From an uncultured Lachnospiraceae bacterium (GTDB lineage Bacteria > Bacillota > Clostridia > Lachnospirales > Lachnospiraceae), in assembly GCA_947600145.1 (NCBI GenBank), contig CANQGA010000007.1, positions 1 through 38,071 of the forward strand: DNA of 38,071 nt. The letters run 5' to 3'. Of the stretch, positions 24,256 through 32,459 are shown piece by piece (position 1 is the stretch's first letter; each line of letters opens with the position of its first letter). The notes under the pieces are model-generated. The model did not search any database, was not told the DNA's origin, and saw only the letters and a list, made by a program, of their open reading frames with translations. The position numbers were made by a program, and so were the translations under genes.

Positions 24256-26793
24256 ATGAGAGAAAAGCTGTTTGGATTTCAGGAGGATGCCCTGGCGGAC
24301 CTCCATAAGAGGATCAAAAGTGCCCACTCCATGCTGTTGTCCGAAACGGAAGAACAGGTGATCATCTCCTTTTCCGCACCGACAGGATCGGGGAAAACCA
24401 TTGTCATGACTGCACTCTTTGAGGAACTGCTCTACGGCAATGCGGAGATGCCGGGCGACCCGGACTCTATCATTGTGTGGCTCTCGGATATGCCGGAACT
24501 AAACGAGCAGTCCCGCCGTAAAATTGAGGGAAAATCAGATAAAATACGGGTGCGCTATCTCCACACGATTGATTCCACGTTCAGCAGTGAGTACCTGGAG
24601 TGCGGCAATATCTATTTTCTGAATACGCAAAAGCTCGGCAGCGACAAGCTCCTGACACATAGATCTGACACGCGGCAGTACTCCATTTGGGAGACTTTGA
24701 CCAACACGGCGAGGGAGTATAAGGACAAGCTGTATCTGGTGATCGACGAGGCCCACAGGGGCACAAATATGTCCGCCAAAGCGGAAAATTCAGCGCAATC
24801 CATCATGCAGAAGTTCATCATGGGCAGTAAGGAGGACGGCCTATGCAAGATGCCGCTGGTGATTGGCGTCACAGCCACCCCACAGCGTTTTCATAAACTG
24901 ATAGAGAACACGGAATCGCCGGAGCTGAAGGTCGTCATCAAGCCGGAGGATGTGCGCAGCTCAGGGCTTTTGAAGGATCGTATTGTCATTCACTTCCCGG
25001 AAATGGCAATCAATGCGGATATGACCATGTTCCGTGGCGCTGTCGCCAGTTGGCAGCACATGTCAGAACAGTGGGCCAATTATGGCAATGCAGAACGCGA
25101 AAAAGGTGACCGCTCCGAAAAAACTGTAAAGCCTGTGCTTGTAATCCAGGTCGAGGACGGAAATGAGAAGACGGTCAGTGGGACTGAACTGGAATCCTAC
25201 TTACAGGCGCTGGAGGAACAGCTTGGCCGCCGTCTTGAGGACGGTGAGGTTGTCCACTGCATGGACAATAAGAAACTATTGACCGTGGGTACATGGAAAA
25301 TCCCATATATGGAGGCATCCCGCATTGAGGAAAGTGAGCGGGTCAATTTCGTCATTTTCAAAATGAGCTTGTCTACCGGATGGGACTGTCCCCGCGCTGA
25401 GGTTATGATGTCCTTCCGCAGCGCGCGGGACTATACCTATATTGCTCAGCTTTTGGGGCGAATGATCCGCACACCGCTGGCCAGGCGCATACCGTCTAAC
25501 GACGAGCTGAATGAGGTCAATCTGTTCCTCCCGTATTACGACGAGGAGACGGTCAAGGAGGTTATTGATGCCTTGCAGCGCGGCGAGGATATGGTTCCGG
25601 CAGAGACCGTCACAAACCGCACGGGAGTCACTTATTACCGGAACACGCAGTTTGCCGATGTTTTTGCGGACATGGACGGGCGGCTTATCATATACCGCAT
25701 TGACACAGTCAGAAAAATGTCCCCGCTTCGTCGTTTGATGCAGTTTTGCCGCGGCATCAAGGATGATATGATCGACATCAACATCCACCACGACACGCAG
25801 AAGGCTGTCGTTCAGCTTATGGAATCAGAGGTCGAAAGCATCAAAGCTGCCGGAGAGTATGACGCTCTCGCGCAATCCATCACAGGCTTCAATCTGAAAT
25901 CGTTGATTTTTGATTATGGGAATAATGCCTATCATATGGATGAAGCTGACCATGTGACAGTGACGGAATTTGATATTGATCGCTACTTCAAGGTTGCCGG
26001 GAAGAAGCTCGGAGACGGCCTTGATTATGCCTACTGGATCGACAGACACAACCAAGGTTATAAAGACATAGATGCCAAAATTGAAGTGGTTGTCCTGACT
26101 GGGCATGACGTTGCCATGCGGCGAATCAATGATTGGTGCGAGGACAAGTTTGCGGAGCTTTACAATCACTATAGGAGCAAAATCGGAAAGCTGACGGATG
26201 TTCGGAGGCTGGAATATGAATGCCTCTCCGATGCCACTGACAGGCCACAGGATGTAGACTGGCATTTCCCCGTCAGCGTCGGATTTTCTGTTGGTACAGA
26301 TAGTAGGCCATATGAGAAGCATCTCTATGTCGGGAAGGATGGAACATTTGCCACCACCCTCAATACATGGGAACACGAGCTATTACAGGAGGAAATCGAG
26401 AACGGCGCTTATGCGTGGCTGCGCAACCTTGACCGCAAGCCGTGGACGCTGTGCATTCCCTACCGTCAGGGTGGGAAGATCCATCCCATGTACCCGGATA
26501 TGCTGATCGTAGAGAAAACCGGGGATGAGTTTGCATACAGCATTTTGGAGCCGCACGATCCAAGTCGAACCGACAATGTAGCAAAGGCTGTGGGTCTTGC
26601 GGAGTTTGCCGAAAAGCACCAATTCACCTATCACCGAATCCAACTCATCCGCAAAAAACTCGGCGCGGATCATAGGGAGCATTTCTATCGCTTGGATATG
26701 GCAAAAGTGCAGATCAGAAACAAAGTGAAAGCAGTCACCAGTGATACGGAGTTGGATGTGATATTTGAAGAAGAAGCTGAGACTGAGGTGTAA
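24256..26793 (+). CDS. Type III-like restriction subunit (Res), DEAD/DEAH helicase
   Basis: An 845-residue SF2 helicase with motif I APTGSGKT (residues 41-48), motif II DEAH (164-167), motif III-like GVTATP and a helicase C domain (LGRMIRTPLARR). The C-terminal 150 residues match the place of the Res endonuclease domain. A PD pair (747-748) is followed by ILEPHDPS (Glu765), where the usual E-x-K is replaced by E-P-H. It could cleave with a variant active site or be nuclease-deficient. It follows mod by two bases. Known type III systems need Mod plus Res for ATP-dependent cleavage. Confidence 0.85.
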   Translation: MREKLFGFQEDALADLHKRIKSAHSMLLSETEEQVIISFSAPTGSGKTIVMTALFEELLYGNAEMPGDPDSIIVWLSDMPELNEQSRRKIEGKSDKIRVRYLHTIDSTFSSEYLECGNIYFLNTQKLGSDKLLTHRSDTRQYSIWETLTNTAREYKDKLYLVIDEAHRGTNMSAKAENSAQSIMQKFIMGSKEDGLCKMPLVIGVTATPQRFHKLIENTESPELKVVIKPEDVRSSGLLKDRIVIHFPEMAINADMTMFRGAVASWQHMSEQWANYGNAEREKGDRSEKTVKPVLVIQVEDGNEKTVSGTELESYLQALEEQLGRRLEDGEVVHCMDNKKLLTVGTWKIPYMEASRIEESERVNFVIFKMSLSTGWDCPRAEVMMSFRSARDYTYIAQLLGRMIRTPLARRIPSNDELNEVNLFLPYYDEETVKEVIDALQRGEDMVPAETVTNRTGVTYYRNTQFADVFADMDGRLIIYRIDTVRKMSPLRRLMQFCRGIKDDMIDINIHHDTQKAVVQLMESEVESIKAAGEYDALAQSITGFNLKSLIFDYGNNAYHMDEADHVTVTEFDIDRYFKVAGKKLGDGLDYAYWIDRHNQGYKDIDAKIEVVVLTGHDVAMRRINDWCEDKFAELYNHYRSKIGKLTDVRRLEYECLSDATDRPQDVDWHFPVSVGFSVGTDSRPYEKHLYVGKDGTFATTLNTWEHELLQEEIENGAYAWLRNLDRKPWTLCIPYRQGGKIHPMYPDMLIVEKTGDEFAYSILEPHDPSRTDNVAKAVGLAEFAEKHQFTYHRIQLIRKKLGADHREHFYRLDMAKVQIRNKVKAVTSDTELDVIFEEEAETEV

Positions 26794-26869
26794 TTTGAGT
26801 GCAAAGCAAGCGAATAGTTTTGGCTAATCAATTAAGGGTCATACTGAAGACGTAATAAATTTAAAGGAG

Positions 26870-27619
26870 ATGAACAAATCTTTGCAATTATTAACTTATA
26901 TGGAAGCTGTAGATATGACGGCAAAGCCAGAAGCAGAACGTGCAAAGTTCATTTGCTTCTACCACTACAAAGAGGATGCGATAACGTCATTTTCAATGGC
27001 AAATATCTCTCAATGGTTGGAAGAATGTGGTTTCAGCAAGCCAAATACATCCCGCCTAAAGGGGTATTTGACCAAAGGAAAAGATAAAGTATTTTTCATA
27101 TCAAAAGCACACAACAACGCTTTAGAATTTATCCCTGCCGTATTGCAAGGTATGGAGCGGGACTACGGTGCCTTGTGGATGGATACCGTGACCATTGAAT
27201 CTCATGATGAGTTGATTGAAGAGGCAAAATTTTGTGGTAAACGTCCATTTTTGACCCGGCTGATCCAGCAGATTAATTTCACCTATGGCAAGAACTGCTT
27301 TGATGCATGTGCCGTTTTAATGCGCAGACTTTTTGAAGTCCTTTTGGTATTGGCTTATCAACACAAAGGTATTGAAGCAGACATAACCAAAGCAGATGGC
27401 AGTCACAAGATGTTGGAAGGCATTGTAAAAGATGCAGTACAAAACGGCAAACTTGGAATTCCTGCGCGAATATCCAAGAATTTCGATGCATTCCGTGAAG
27501 TTGGTAACAATTCTGCTCACAGCATTACATATACCGCAGGAAAACTTGATATTGACAAGATTGCCCGAGATTATCGCGTAATGATGGAAGATTTATATAA
27601 CCGGGCTGGATTAATGTAA
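26870..27619 (+). CDS. Unrecognised protein with a HEPN/DUF4145-like C-terminal half
   Basis: About 249 residues. The N-terminal 90 residues look like a winged-helix domain (SMANISQWLEECGFSKPN, then GYLTKGKDKVFF). The C-terminal half resembles DUF4145/HEPN-type proteins: helix LMRRLFEVLLVLAY and the GN-AH signature FREVGNNSAHS (Arg209, His217). The ATG at 26870 abuts its AAAGGAG, so initiation may be at TTG 26882 or ATG 26900. It lies 76 bases after res on the same strand, with lower GC than mod and res. A role in defence is inference from position and HEPN likeness. Confidence 0.55.
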   Translation: MNKSLQLLTYMEAVDMTAKPEAERAKFICFYHYKEDAITSFSMANISQWLEECGFSKPNTSRLKGYLTKGKDKVFFISKAHNNALEFIPAVLQGMERDYGALWMDTVTIESHDELIEEAKFCGKRPFLTRLIQQINFTYGKNCFDACAVLMRRLFEVLLVLAYQHKGIEADITKADGSHKMLEGIVKDAVQNGKLGIPARISKNFDAFREVGNNSAHSITYTAGKLDIDKIARDYRVMMEDLYNRAGLM

Positions 27620-27637
27620 AATGTAAGGAGAAGTAAA

Positions 27638-28588
27638 ATGAGTGATATTTTGAAGCTGAAGTATAAAATAGGAGAAATCGAATTCGAGGTGGAAGGGGCT
27701 GCCGATGCGGTTGAACAACAACGAATCAACTTTATGAATGCAGTTTTGCCTGTTGCAGCTGAAGTGATGGTTCGTACACAGACGGCCGCAAGTAATCTCC
27801 CCTACATCGAGGCTTCTCCGCAAGCATTAATGCTCAATGATAAGGCGGGAGATGAGGCCGAAATAGCAATATCACAGGTTGAAAATGATCTTTCGCGTAC
27901 AAGCCTTGCTGCATTCTTGAAGCAGTTTGGACCGCTTACGGAGCAGAACTTTATATTGTTCTCAGCATTTTTTGATGAAAAGAAAAACGGAAGAAAACAG
28001 TTCTCAAGTGAAGATGCGAAGCGCTATTACGCAGAGGCTAGACGCCAGATTCCTAAAAATGTTAGTATGGCAATTCACCGACTTGCTGAAAGTGGTTATA
28101 TTATGGACGCGCCTAAATCAGAAGATGCAAAAAGCGGGAATTGTTATATGCTAACCGAACAGGGGATATCTTACATTGATACCTATGTCCCAAAGGAAAA
28201 CACTGGTGAGAAAAAGGTGCGCTCTAAAGTAAGAAAGACCACTTCTGAAATTTCCGAAGCATACGTCCATATTACTGCCGATGATTTGAATGTTACTGCC
28301 TATCCTCCCATAAAAAATCTTTCTGCGACAAAAGAGCAGGTTATCATGGCAATGTATATAGTTACTAACGAAGGTAAAGGAGAATGGTTCACAGTTGATG
28401 ACGTAATCCATTTACTTGTCACGGTTTTTGACGTTTCCGCAAATTACGACATGGTAAATGGCGTATTCCAAAGAAATAGAAGTATGTTCGCCGTGGAAAA
28501 TAAGCAAAATAACAAAAAGGTTTTACTGAGAAGGTTGCTTTCAGGCGCAAAAGACTTCGCTGTTTCAATCATTCAGAGGAAGCAATAA
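27638..28588 (+). CDS. Unrecognised protein with winged-helix-like segments
   Basis: A 316-residue cytoplasmic protein, not recognised. The N terminus (KYKIGEIEFEVEGAADAVEQ) resembles an opening I have seen in element-borne hypothetical proteins. The middle (IPKNVSMAIHRLAESGYI and YMLTEQGISYIDTY) looks like a winged helix, and a second such segment may lie at about residues 230-280. There is no catalytic motif. AAGGAGA lies six bases before the ATG. It is 18 bases after the preceding gene and of the same AT-rich composition, so the two were probably acquired together. Confidence 0.6.
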   Translation: MSDILKLKYKIGEIEFEVEGAADAVEQQRINFMNAVLPVAAEVMVRTQTAASNLPYIEASPQALMLNDKAGDEAEIAISQVENDLSRTSLAAFLKQFGPLTEQNFILFSAFFDEKKNGRKQFSSEDAKRYYAEARRQIPKNVSMAIHRLAESGYIMDAPKSEDAKSGNCYMLTEQGISYIDTYVPKENTGEKKVRSKVRKTTSEISEAYVHITADDLNVTAYPPIKNLSATKEQVIMAMYIVTNEGKGEWFTVDDVIHLLVTVFDVSANYDMVNGVFQRNRSMFAVENKQNNKKVLLRRLLSGAKDFAVSIIQRKQ

Positions 28589-28640
28589 ATAATTGTCCTC
28601 CGAAAAGTTCTGTTGCTTTTTCTAATAATATGTGCTTTTT

Positions 28641-28670
28641 AAAATCCGGGTTGACAACAGCCCGGATTTT
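28641..28670. promoter_or_regulatory. Perfect inverted repeat framing the -35: operator and/or terminator
   Basis: AAAATCCGGG (28641-28650) and CCCGGATTTT (28661-28670) are perfect 10-base inverted repeats around a 10-base centre that begins with the -35 TTGACA. It could be the operator of the XRE repressor, a bidirectional terminator for the upstream gene, or both. Confidence 0.7.
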
Positions 28671-28679
28671 GTGTATACT
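28651..28679 (+). promoter_or_regulatory. SigA promoter of the XRE-yhcG unit
   Basis: TTGACA (28651-28656), 17 bases, TATACT (28674-28679). A near-perfect promoter just 30 bases before the repressor ATG. Confidence 0.85.
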
Positions 28680-28709
28680 ATGATTAACCCGAAAAGGAGG
28701 TCTCGTAAA

Positions 28710-29069
28710 ATGAAACAACTGGGTAACAGGCTTCGGACTTTGCGGGAAAGCATCAACATTTCACAGTCCAAGTTAGCGGAGATCCTTGGTTCTACGCAGT
28801 CCAGCATCAACCGCTATGAGAACGGTCAGGCAACACCGACTGTTGCACTTCTGCGGAAATATGCGGACTATTTTGACGTTTCTATGGACTACATCTTTGC
28901 CCGTTGTGATGTGCCGCAGGGAAAGCTGTATCAGGCAGTACCTCCCGTTTCAGATGACAACCCGGAATTGCAGAAATTCGTCGAGATGTGTTTCGATCCG
29001 GGTTCGCCCATGAATGAGCGGTTGAAGAACACCTTGATTCGGATGTTGGAGGGGAGTGTGCAGGCATGA
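28710..29069 (+). CDS. XRE-family transcriptional repressor
   Basis: A 119-residue protein. Residues about 5-60 are a Cro/CI helix-turn-helix (LRTLRESINISQSKLAEIL, STQSSINRYENG), followed by a short dimerisation-type tail. The ATG at 28710 follows AAAAGGAGG by nine bases; an in-frame ATG at 28632 lies upstream of the promoter and cannot be used. It overlaps the nuclease gene by four bases. It likely represses its own promoter through the inverted repeat, keeping the nuclease in check. Confidence 0.88.
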   Translation: MKQLGNRLRTLRESINISQSKLAEILGSTQSSINRYENGQATPTVALLRKYADYFDVSMDYIFARCDVPQGKLYQAVPPVSDDNPELQKFVEMCFDPGSPMNERLKNTLIRMLEGSVQA

Positions 29070-30082
29070 GCGAAGAATTAACCCCTAAAATGAGTCAATT
29101 TGACAAGATTATTTCCATCATCGATCAGGCCCGCAGTCGTGCTCTGAAAGCGGTCAACGCTGAGCTTATCCGGATGTATTGGGATGTGGGAGAATATCTC
29201 TCCGATCTGTGCGCATCGTCAGGCTTTGGCGACAAGGTAATCGACGAGGTCGCCGCTTACATTGCCGAACGTAACCCCGGCGTCAAAGGCTTCAACCGCC
29301 GTGGGCTTTATCGGATGAAGCAGTTTTATGAAACCTACAAGGACGATGAATTTGTGTCAGCACTGCTGACACAAATCAGCTGGACTAATCACCTTCTGAT
29401 CATGTCTGGCTCAAAGTCCACCGAAGAACGGCATTTTTACATGGCGCTCTGCGTAAAGGAGCACTATTCTTCCCGCGAGCTGGAGCGCCAGATGGACAGC
29501 GCCTACTATGAGCGGTATATGCTGTCCAACCAGAAGCCGCTTCCGAATCTCGTAACAAAGGATGTGCGAAACAGTATCCTGGATTCCTATGTGCTGGAGT
29601 TTCTTGACTTGCCGAAGGATTACTCCGAGCGCAATCTGCGAAAAGCAATTATTGCAAATTTAAAGGACTTCATTTTGGAATTTGGCAGGGATTTCTCCTT
29701 TATCGGTGAGGAATACCGCATCCAAGTTGGCGGGCAGGACTTTTATATTGACTTGCTTTTCTACAACCGGGCGCTGAGCTGTCTGGTGCCTGTGGAGCTG
29801 AAAATCGGAAAATTCAAGCCGGAGCATATCGGTCAGATCAACTTCTATCTGGAGGCGCTTGACCGGGATGTGAAGAAGCCCAACGAAAATCCCAGCGTAG
29901 GTGTAATCCTATGCGCTGCCAAGGACGATGCGGTCGTTGAGTATGCTCTCAGCCGCAGCACTTCACCCACGCTGGTATCGAGCTATACCGAGCACCTGCC
30001 GGATAAGAAGCTGTTGGAGGAAAAGCTCCGTGAATTGACTGACCTTGCGCTGGAGATGGGAGAGGTCGAAGAAACGGATTGA
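29066..30082 (+). CDS. DUF1016/YhcG PDDEXK nuclease
   Basis: A 338-residue protein of the YhcG (DUF1016) family. The N-terminal half (about 1-150) has the helical RMYWDVGEYLS and ISWTNHLLI patterns. The C-terminal half is a PD-(D/E)xK nuclease: Asp229 in FYIDLLFYN, then Glu244-Leu-Lys246 in PVELKIG, then a conserved GQINFYLEALD. Known homologues are annotated as putative endonucleases and are often found in restriction or defence islands. It is co-transcribed with the XRE repressor (ATGA overlap), an arrangement like toxin-antitoxin or self-regulated defence modules. Confidence 0.88.
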   Translation: MSEELTPKMSQFDKIISIIDQARSRALKAVNAELIRMYWDVGEYLSDLCASSGFGDKVIDEVAAYIAERNPGVKGFNRRGLYRMKQFYETYKDDEFVSALLTQISWTNHLLIMSGSKSTEERHFYMALCVKEHYSSRELERQMDSAYYERYMLSNQKPLPNLVTKDVRNSILDSYVLEFLDLPKDYSERNLRKAIIANLKDFILEFGRDFSFIGEEYRIQVGGQDFYIDLLFYNRALSCLVPVELKIGKFKPEHIGQINFYLEALDRDVKKPNENPSVGVILCAAKDDAVVEYALSRSTSPTLVSSYTEHLPDKKLLEEKLRELTDLALEMGEVEETD

Positions 30083-30183
30083 CGTGCGTATCTTGGAGCG
30101 TTTGGTGCAAGTAGAGCGGTAGAATTACACCAAAACCCGACAATGCCGAACTATCAGGGGATGGTAAAGGAAGTGATGAAAAC

Positions 30184-30885
30184 ATGAAGCCAACATATAA
30201 TTCCGATCTTATTCCCCTTAGAGATTGGATTCGCGATGTTAACAATCACTTGAAGATGGGGCAGCAGGTAATCGTGAACACAAACGACTGCTTTCAAATT
30301 CAGGAGGCTATACAACGAATCGTACATGAAATAAAGTATGAATATTCTTTCTTGAGTTCCGAGCTATATGTTATCCAAAATAATTTGTTTAATTTCATGG
30401 TCAATCCTCCCGCTATAAACACAGCATCATTTGGGGAATTGTTCCTTGCTGTTGAGCAAATAATCAATGAGCCGATAAACACTCGTTTTTGGAACGATAT
30501 TCACCCTGATATTGTACGAGTTTCTAAAGCGCTGTATTGTGATGGACACTTTGGTGCGGCAGCAGATAAGGCTGTTATAGAGATTGAAACAAAGATGCGG
30601 GAGCTGTTCAGAAAATATAAACCAGGGGCAATAGTCCCTAAGGATTCGGATGCTTTGATCGACGCTCTCTTATCAGATAATGGGCTTCATCATTTTTGTG
30701 ATACTACAGAAAAGAGCGGGCAGAATTACCGGAAAGGGATTCATCAGCTTTTTAAAGGGGCGTTTCTTGCATACAGACATCCGAACCTGCACGAAAATCT
30801 GCCGTGTACCCAGCAAGAGGCTTTTGGAAGAATTGTTTTGGCAAGTCAACTTATGTTTGTGTTGACAGCAGAGGTGAACCCATGA
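30184..30885 (+). CDS. TIGR02391 (Ymh)-type HEPN protein
   Basis: A 233-residue protein. The C-terminal half has the TIGR02391 pattern: GHFGAAADKAVIEIETKMRE, QLFKGAFLAYRHPNLHE. The R-x4-H motif (Arg198 to His203) is the active-site signature of HEPN ribonucleases used in abortive infection. The N-terminal 90 residues are unassigned. The ATG at 30184 follows AAGGAAG by about nine bases. Its last four bases overlap the recombinase start (ATGA), tying it to the recombinase gene. RNase activity is inferred from the motif only. Confidence 0.75.
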   Translation: MKPTYNSDLIPLRDWIRDVNNHLKMGQQVIVNTNDCFQIQEAIQRIVHEIKYEYSFLSSELYVIQNNLFNFMVNPPAINTASFGELFLAVEQIINEPINTRFWNDIHPDIVRVSKALYCDGHFGAAADKAVIEIETKMRELFRKYKPGAIVPKDSDALIDALLSDNGLHHFCDTTEKSGQNYRKGIHQLFKGAFLAYRHPNLHENLPCTQQEAFGRIVLASQLMFVLTAEVNP

Positions 30886-32459
30886 TGAAAGCCGTCATAT
30901 ATGCCCGCTATTCCTCCGACAACCAGCGGGAGGAAAGCATCGAGGGACAGATCCGCGAGTGTACTGCCTTTGCTGAGAAAAACGGGATCACCATTCTGCG
31001 GCACTACATTGACCGCGCCTTCTCTGCCAAGACGGACAACCGCCCGGAGTTTCAGAACATGATTAAGGACAGTAGTAAGCGGCTGTTTGATATGGTCATT
31101 GTCTGGAAGTTGGACAGATTTGCCCGGAACCGATATGACAGCGCCCGGTACAAGGCCACGCTGAAAAAGAACGGCGTCAAGGTGGTATCCGCCACCGAGG
31201 TTATCTCTGACGGTGCGGAGGGCATCATACTGGAAAGCGTTTTAGAGGGCTATGCCGAATATTACTCCGCCGACCTCTCCGAAAAGGTCATCCGAGGTAT
31301 GACAGAAAACGCATTGAAAACCAAATACAACGGTGGAACACTGCCCATCGGCTATCAGATCGACAGCGACCAATATTTTCAACTCGACCCGTTGACCTCC
31401 CCATTTGTGTTGGAAGCCTTTAAGCGTTATGCTGAGGGAGCTACCATGAAAGAGATCCGTGACTGGCTCAATGAGCATGGGGTAAAAAACAGCCGGGGAC
31501 AGGAATTGACCTACAACAGCGTTCAGCATCTTTTAAAAAATCGACGTTACATTGGGGAGTATACCTACCGGGATATTGTCGTGCCGGACGGCATCCCTGC
31601 CATCGTACCTCAAGATCTGTTTGATCGTGTGCAGGAAAAGATGGCGAAAAACAAAAAGGCCCCAGCCCGCCACAAGGCCGAGGACGATTACCTACTGACT
31701 ACCAAGTTGTTTTGTGGTTACTGCGGAGCCTATCTCTGCGGTGAAAGCGGGACAAGCCACACAGGAAATGTCCATCACTATTACAAGTGTGTTTCTGTCA
31801 AGAAAAAGCGAACTGAATGCCATAAGAAGCCGGTCAAGAAAGAGTGGAGCGAGGATTTAGTCGTCACCGAAACCATGAAGATGCTCAGTGACGATGCTGT
31901 AATAGAAGCCATAGTGTCCATGCTGATGGACTTGCAGGACAGGGAGAATGTAAACCCGCCTCTATATGAACAGCAGCTCCGGGAAACGGAGACCGCCATT
32001 CAGAATATGCTCAACGCCATCCAGCAGGGTATCCTCACCAAATCCACCAAGGGACGGTTAGATGAATTGGAGAAAACAAAAGAGGAATTAGAAACTCATA
32101 TCGCCTGCGAGAAATTGGCGAAGCCCAAGGTCAGCGCCGAATTCATGACATTTTGGCTCCACCGCTTCCGCGAGCTGGACGTGCGGCAGAAGTCCCACCG
32201 CAAGATGCTGATCGACACGTTCATCAACGCAATTTTCCTATACGATGACAAGATGGTGATTACGTTCAACTACAAGGAAGGTGCAACAACTATTACTTTT
32301 GCCGACCTTAACGTTGCTCTGGCAACACAGAAAACCGGTTCGGATTTGGATTGCTCAACTGCATCAAAAAAGCACGCGACCGCGTGCCTTTTTGTTTTTC
32401 TGCGTTTTCCGTATACCCCGCCCACGGCGCCGCGCCGCGTCATTTGCAGCGGATGCTGA
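30882..32459 (+). CDS. Large serine recombinase (element integrase)
   Basis: A 525-residue site-specific recombinase. The resolvase domain spans about 1-150 with catalytic Ser11 in YARYSSDNQR and RFARNR further on; the recombinase domain is about 160-270; the zinc ribbon spans CGYCG ... YKCVSV ... TECHKK; and a coiled coil lies near 365-430. It catalyses integration/excision. The ATG at 30882 has an AGAGGTG site and overlaps the preceding gene by four bases. Odd point: the gene runs past a terminator-like hairpin and stops at 32459, inside the 3' end of the opposite-strand DUF4317 gene, so its last 20 or so residues are probably host-encoded. Confidence 0.93.
   Translation: MMKAVIYARYSSDNQREESIEGQIRECTAFAEKNGITILRHYIDRAFSAKTDNRPEFQNMIKDSSKRLFDMVIVWKLDRFARNRYDSARYKATLKKNGVKVVSATEVISDGAEGIILESVLEGYAEYYSADLSEKVIRGMTENALKTKYNGGTLPIGYQIDSDQYFQLDPLTSPFVLEAFKRYAEGATMKEIRDWLNEHGVKNSRGQELTYNSVQHLLKNRRYIGEYTYRDIVVPDGIPAIVPQDLFDRVQEKMAKNKKAPARHKAEDDYLLTTKLFCGYCGAYLCGESGTSHTGNVHHYYKCVSVKKKRTECHKKPVKKEWSEDLVVTETMKMLSDDAVIEAIVSMLMDLQDRENVNPPLYEQQLRETETAIQNMLNAIQQGILTKSTKGRLDELEKTKEELETHIACEKLAKPKVSAEFMTFWLHRFRELDVRQKSHRKMLIDTFINAIFLYDDKMVITFNYKEGATTITFADLNVALATQKTGSDLDCSTASKKHATACLFVFLRFPYTPPTAPRRVICSGC
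32337..32401 (+). other. Candidate right attachment site
   Basis: Contains the partner copies of GGTTCGGATT (32337-32346) and TTGTTTTTCT (32392-32401). It lies inside the 3' end of the recombinase gene, whose last codons run to 32459 into GC-rich DNA overlapping the DUF4317 gene. Confidence 0.4.
32366..32399. terminator. Bidirectional hairpin near the right end of the element
   Basis: AAAAAAGCACGC pairs with GCGTGCCTTTTT around GACC, followed by TTTTTGTTTTT on the plus strand and by a T-run on the minus strand. It could end both the recombinase and DUF4317 transcripts. It lies inside the recombinase frame. Confidence 0.7.

Larger units (their letters stand above)
20590..32401 (+). mobile_element. 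Integrative element with large serine recombinase and defence cargo
   Basis: A block of about 11.8 kb with lower GC than both flanks, inserted between tRNA-Leu(UAA) and the DUF4317 gene. It holds an excisionase-like gene at the left, a serine recombinase at the right end, and between them a type III-like restriction-modification pair, a DUF1016 nuclease, a HEPN-type gene and unrecognised genes. No relaxase, coupling protein, phage structural or replication gene is seen. The exact ends are uncertain; two 10-base direct repeats are listed separately. Confidence 0.75.

Noticed and set aside
20590-32401. Prophage or conjugative element
   Set aside because: No capsid, portal, terminase, relaxase, coupling protein or type IV secretion gene is visible; only integration, regulation and defence-like genes.
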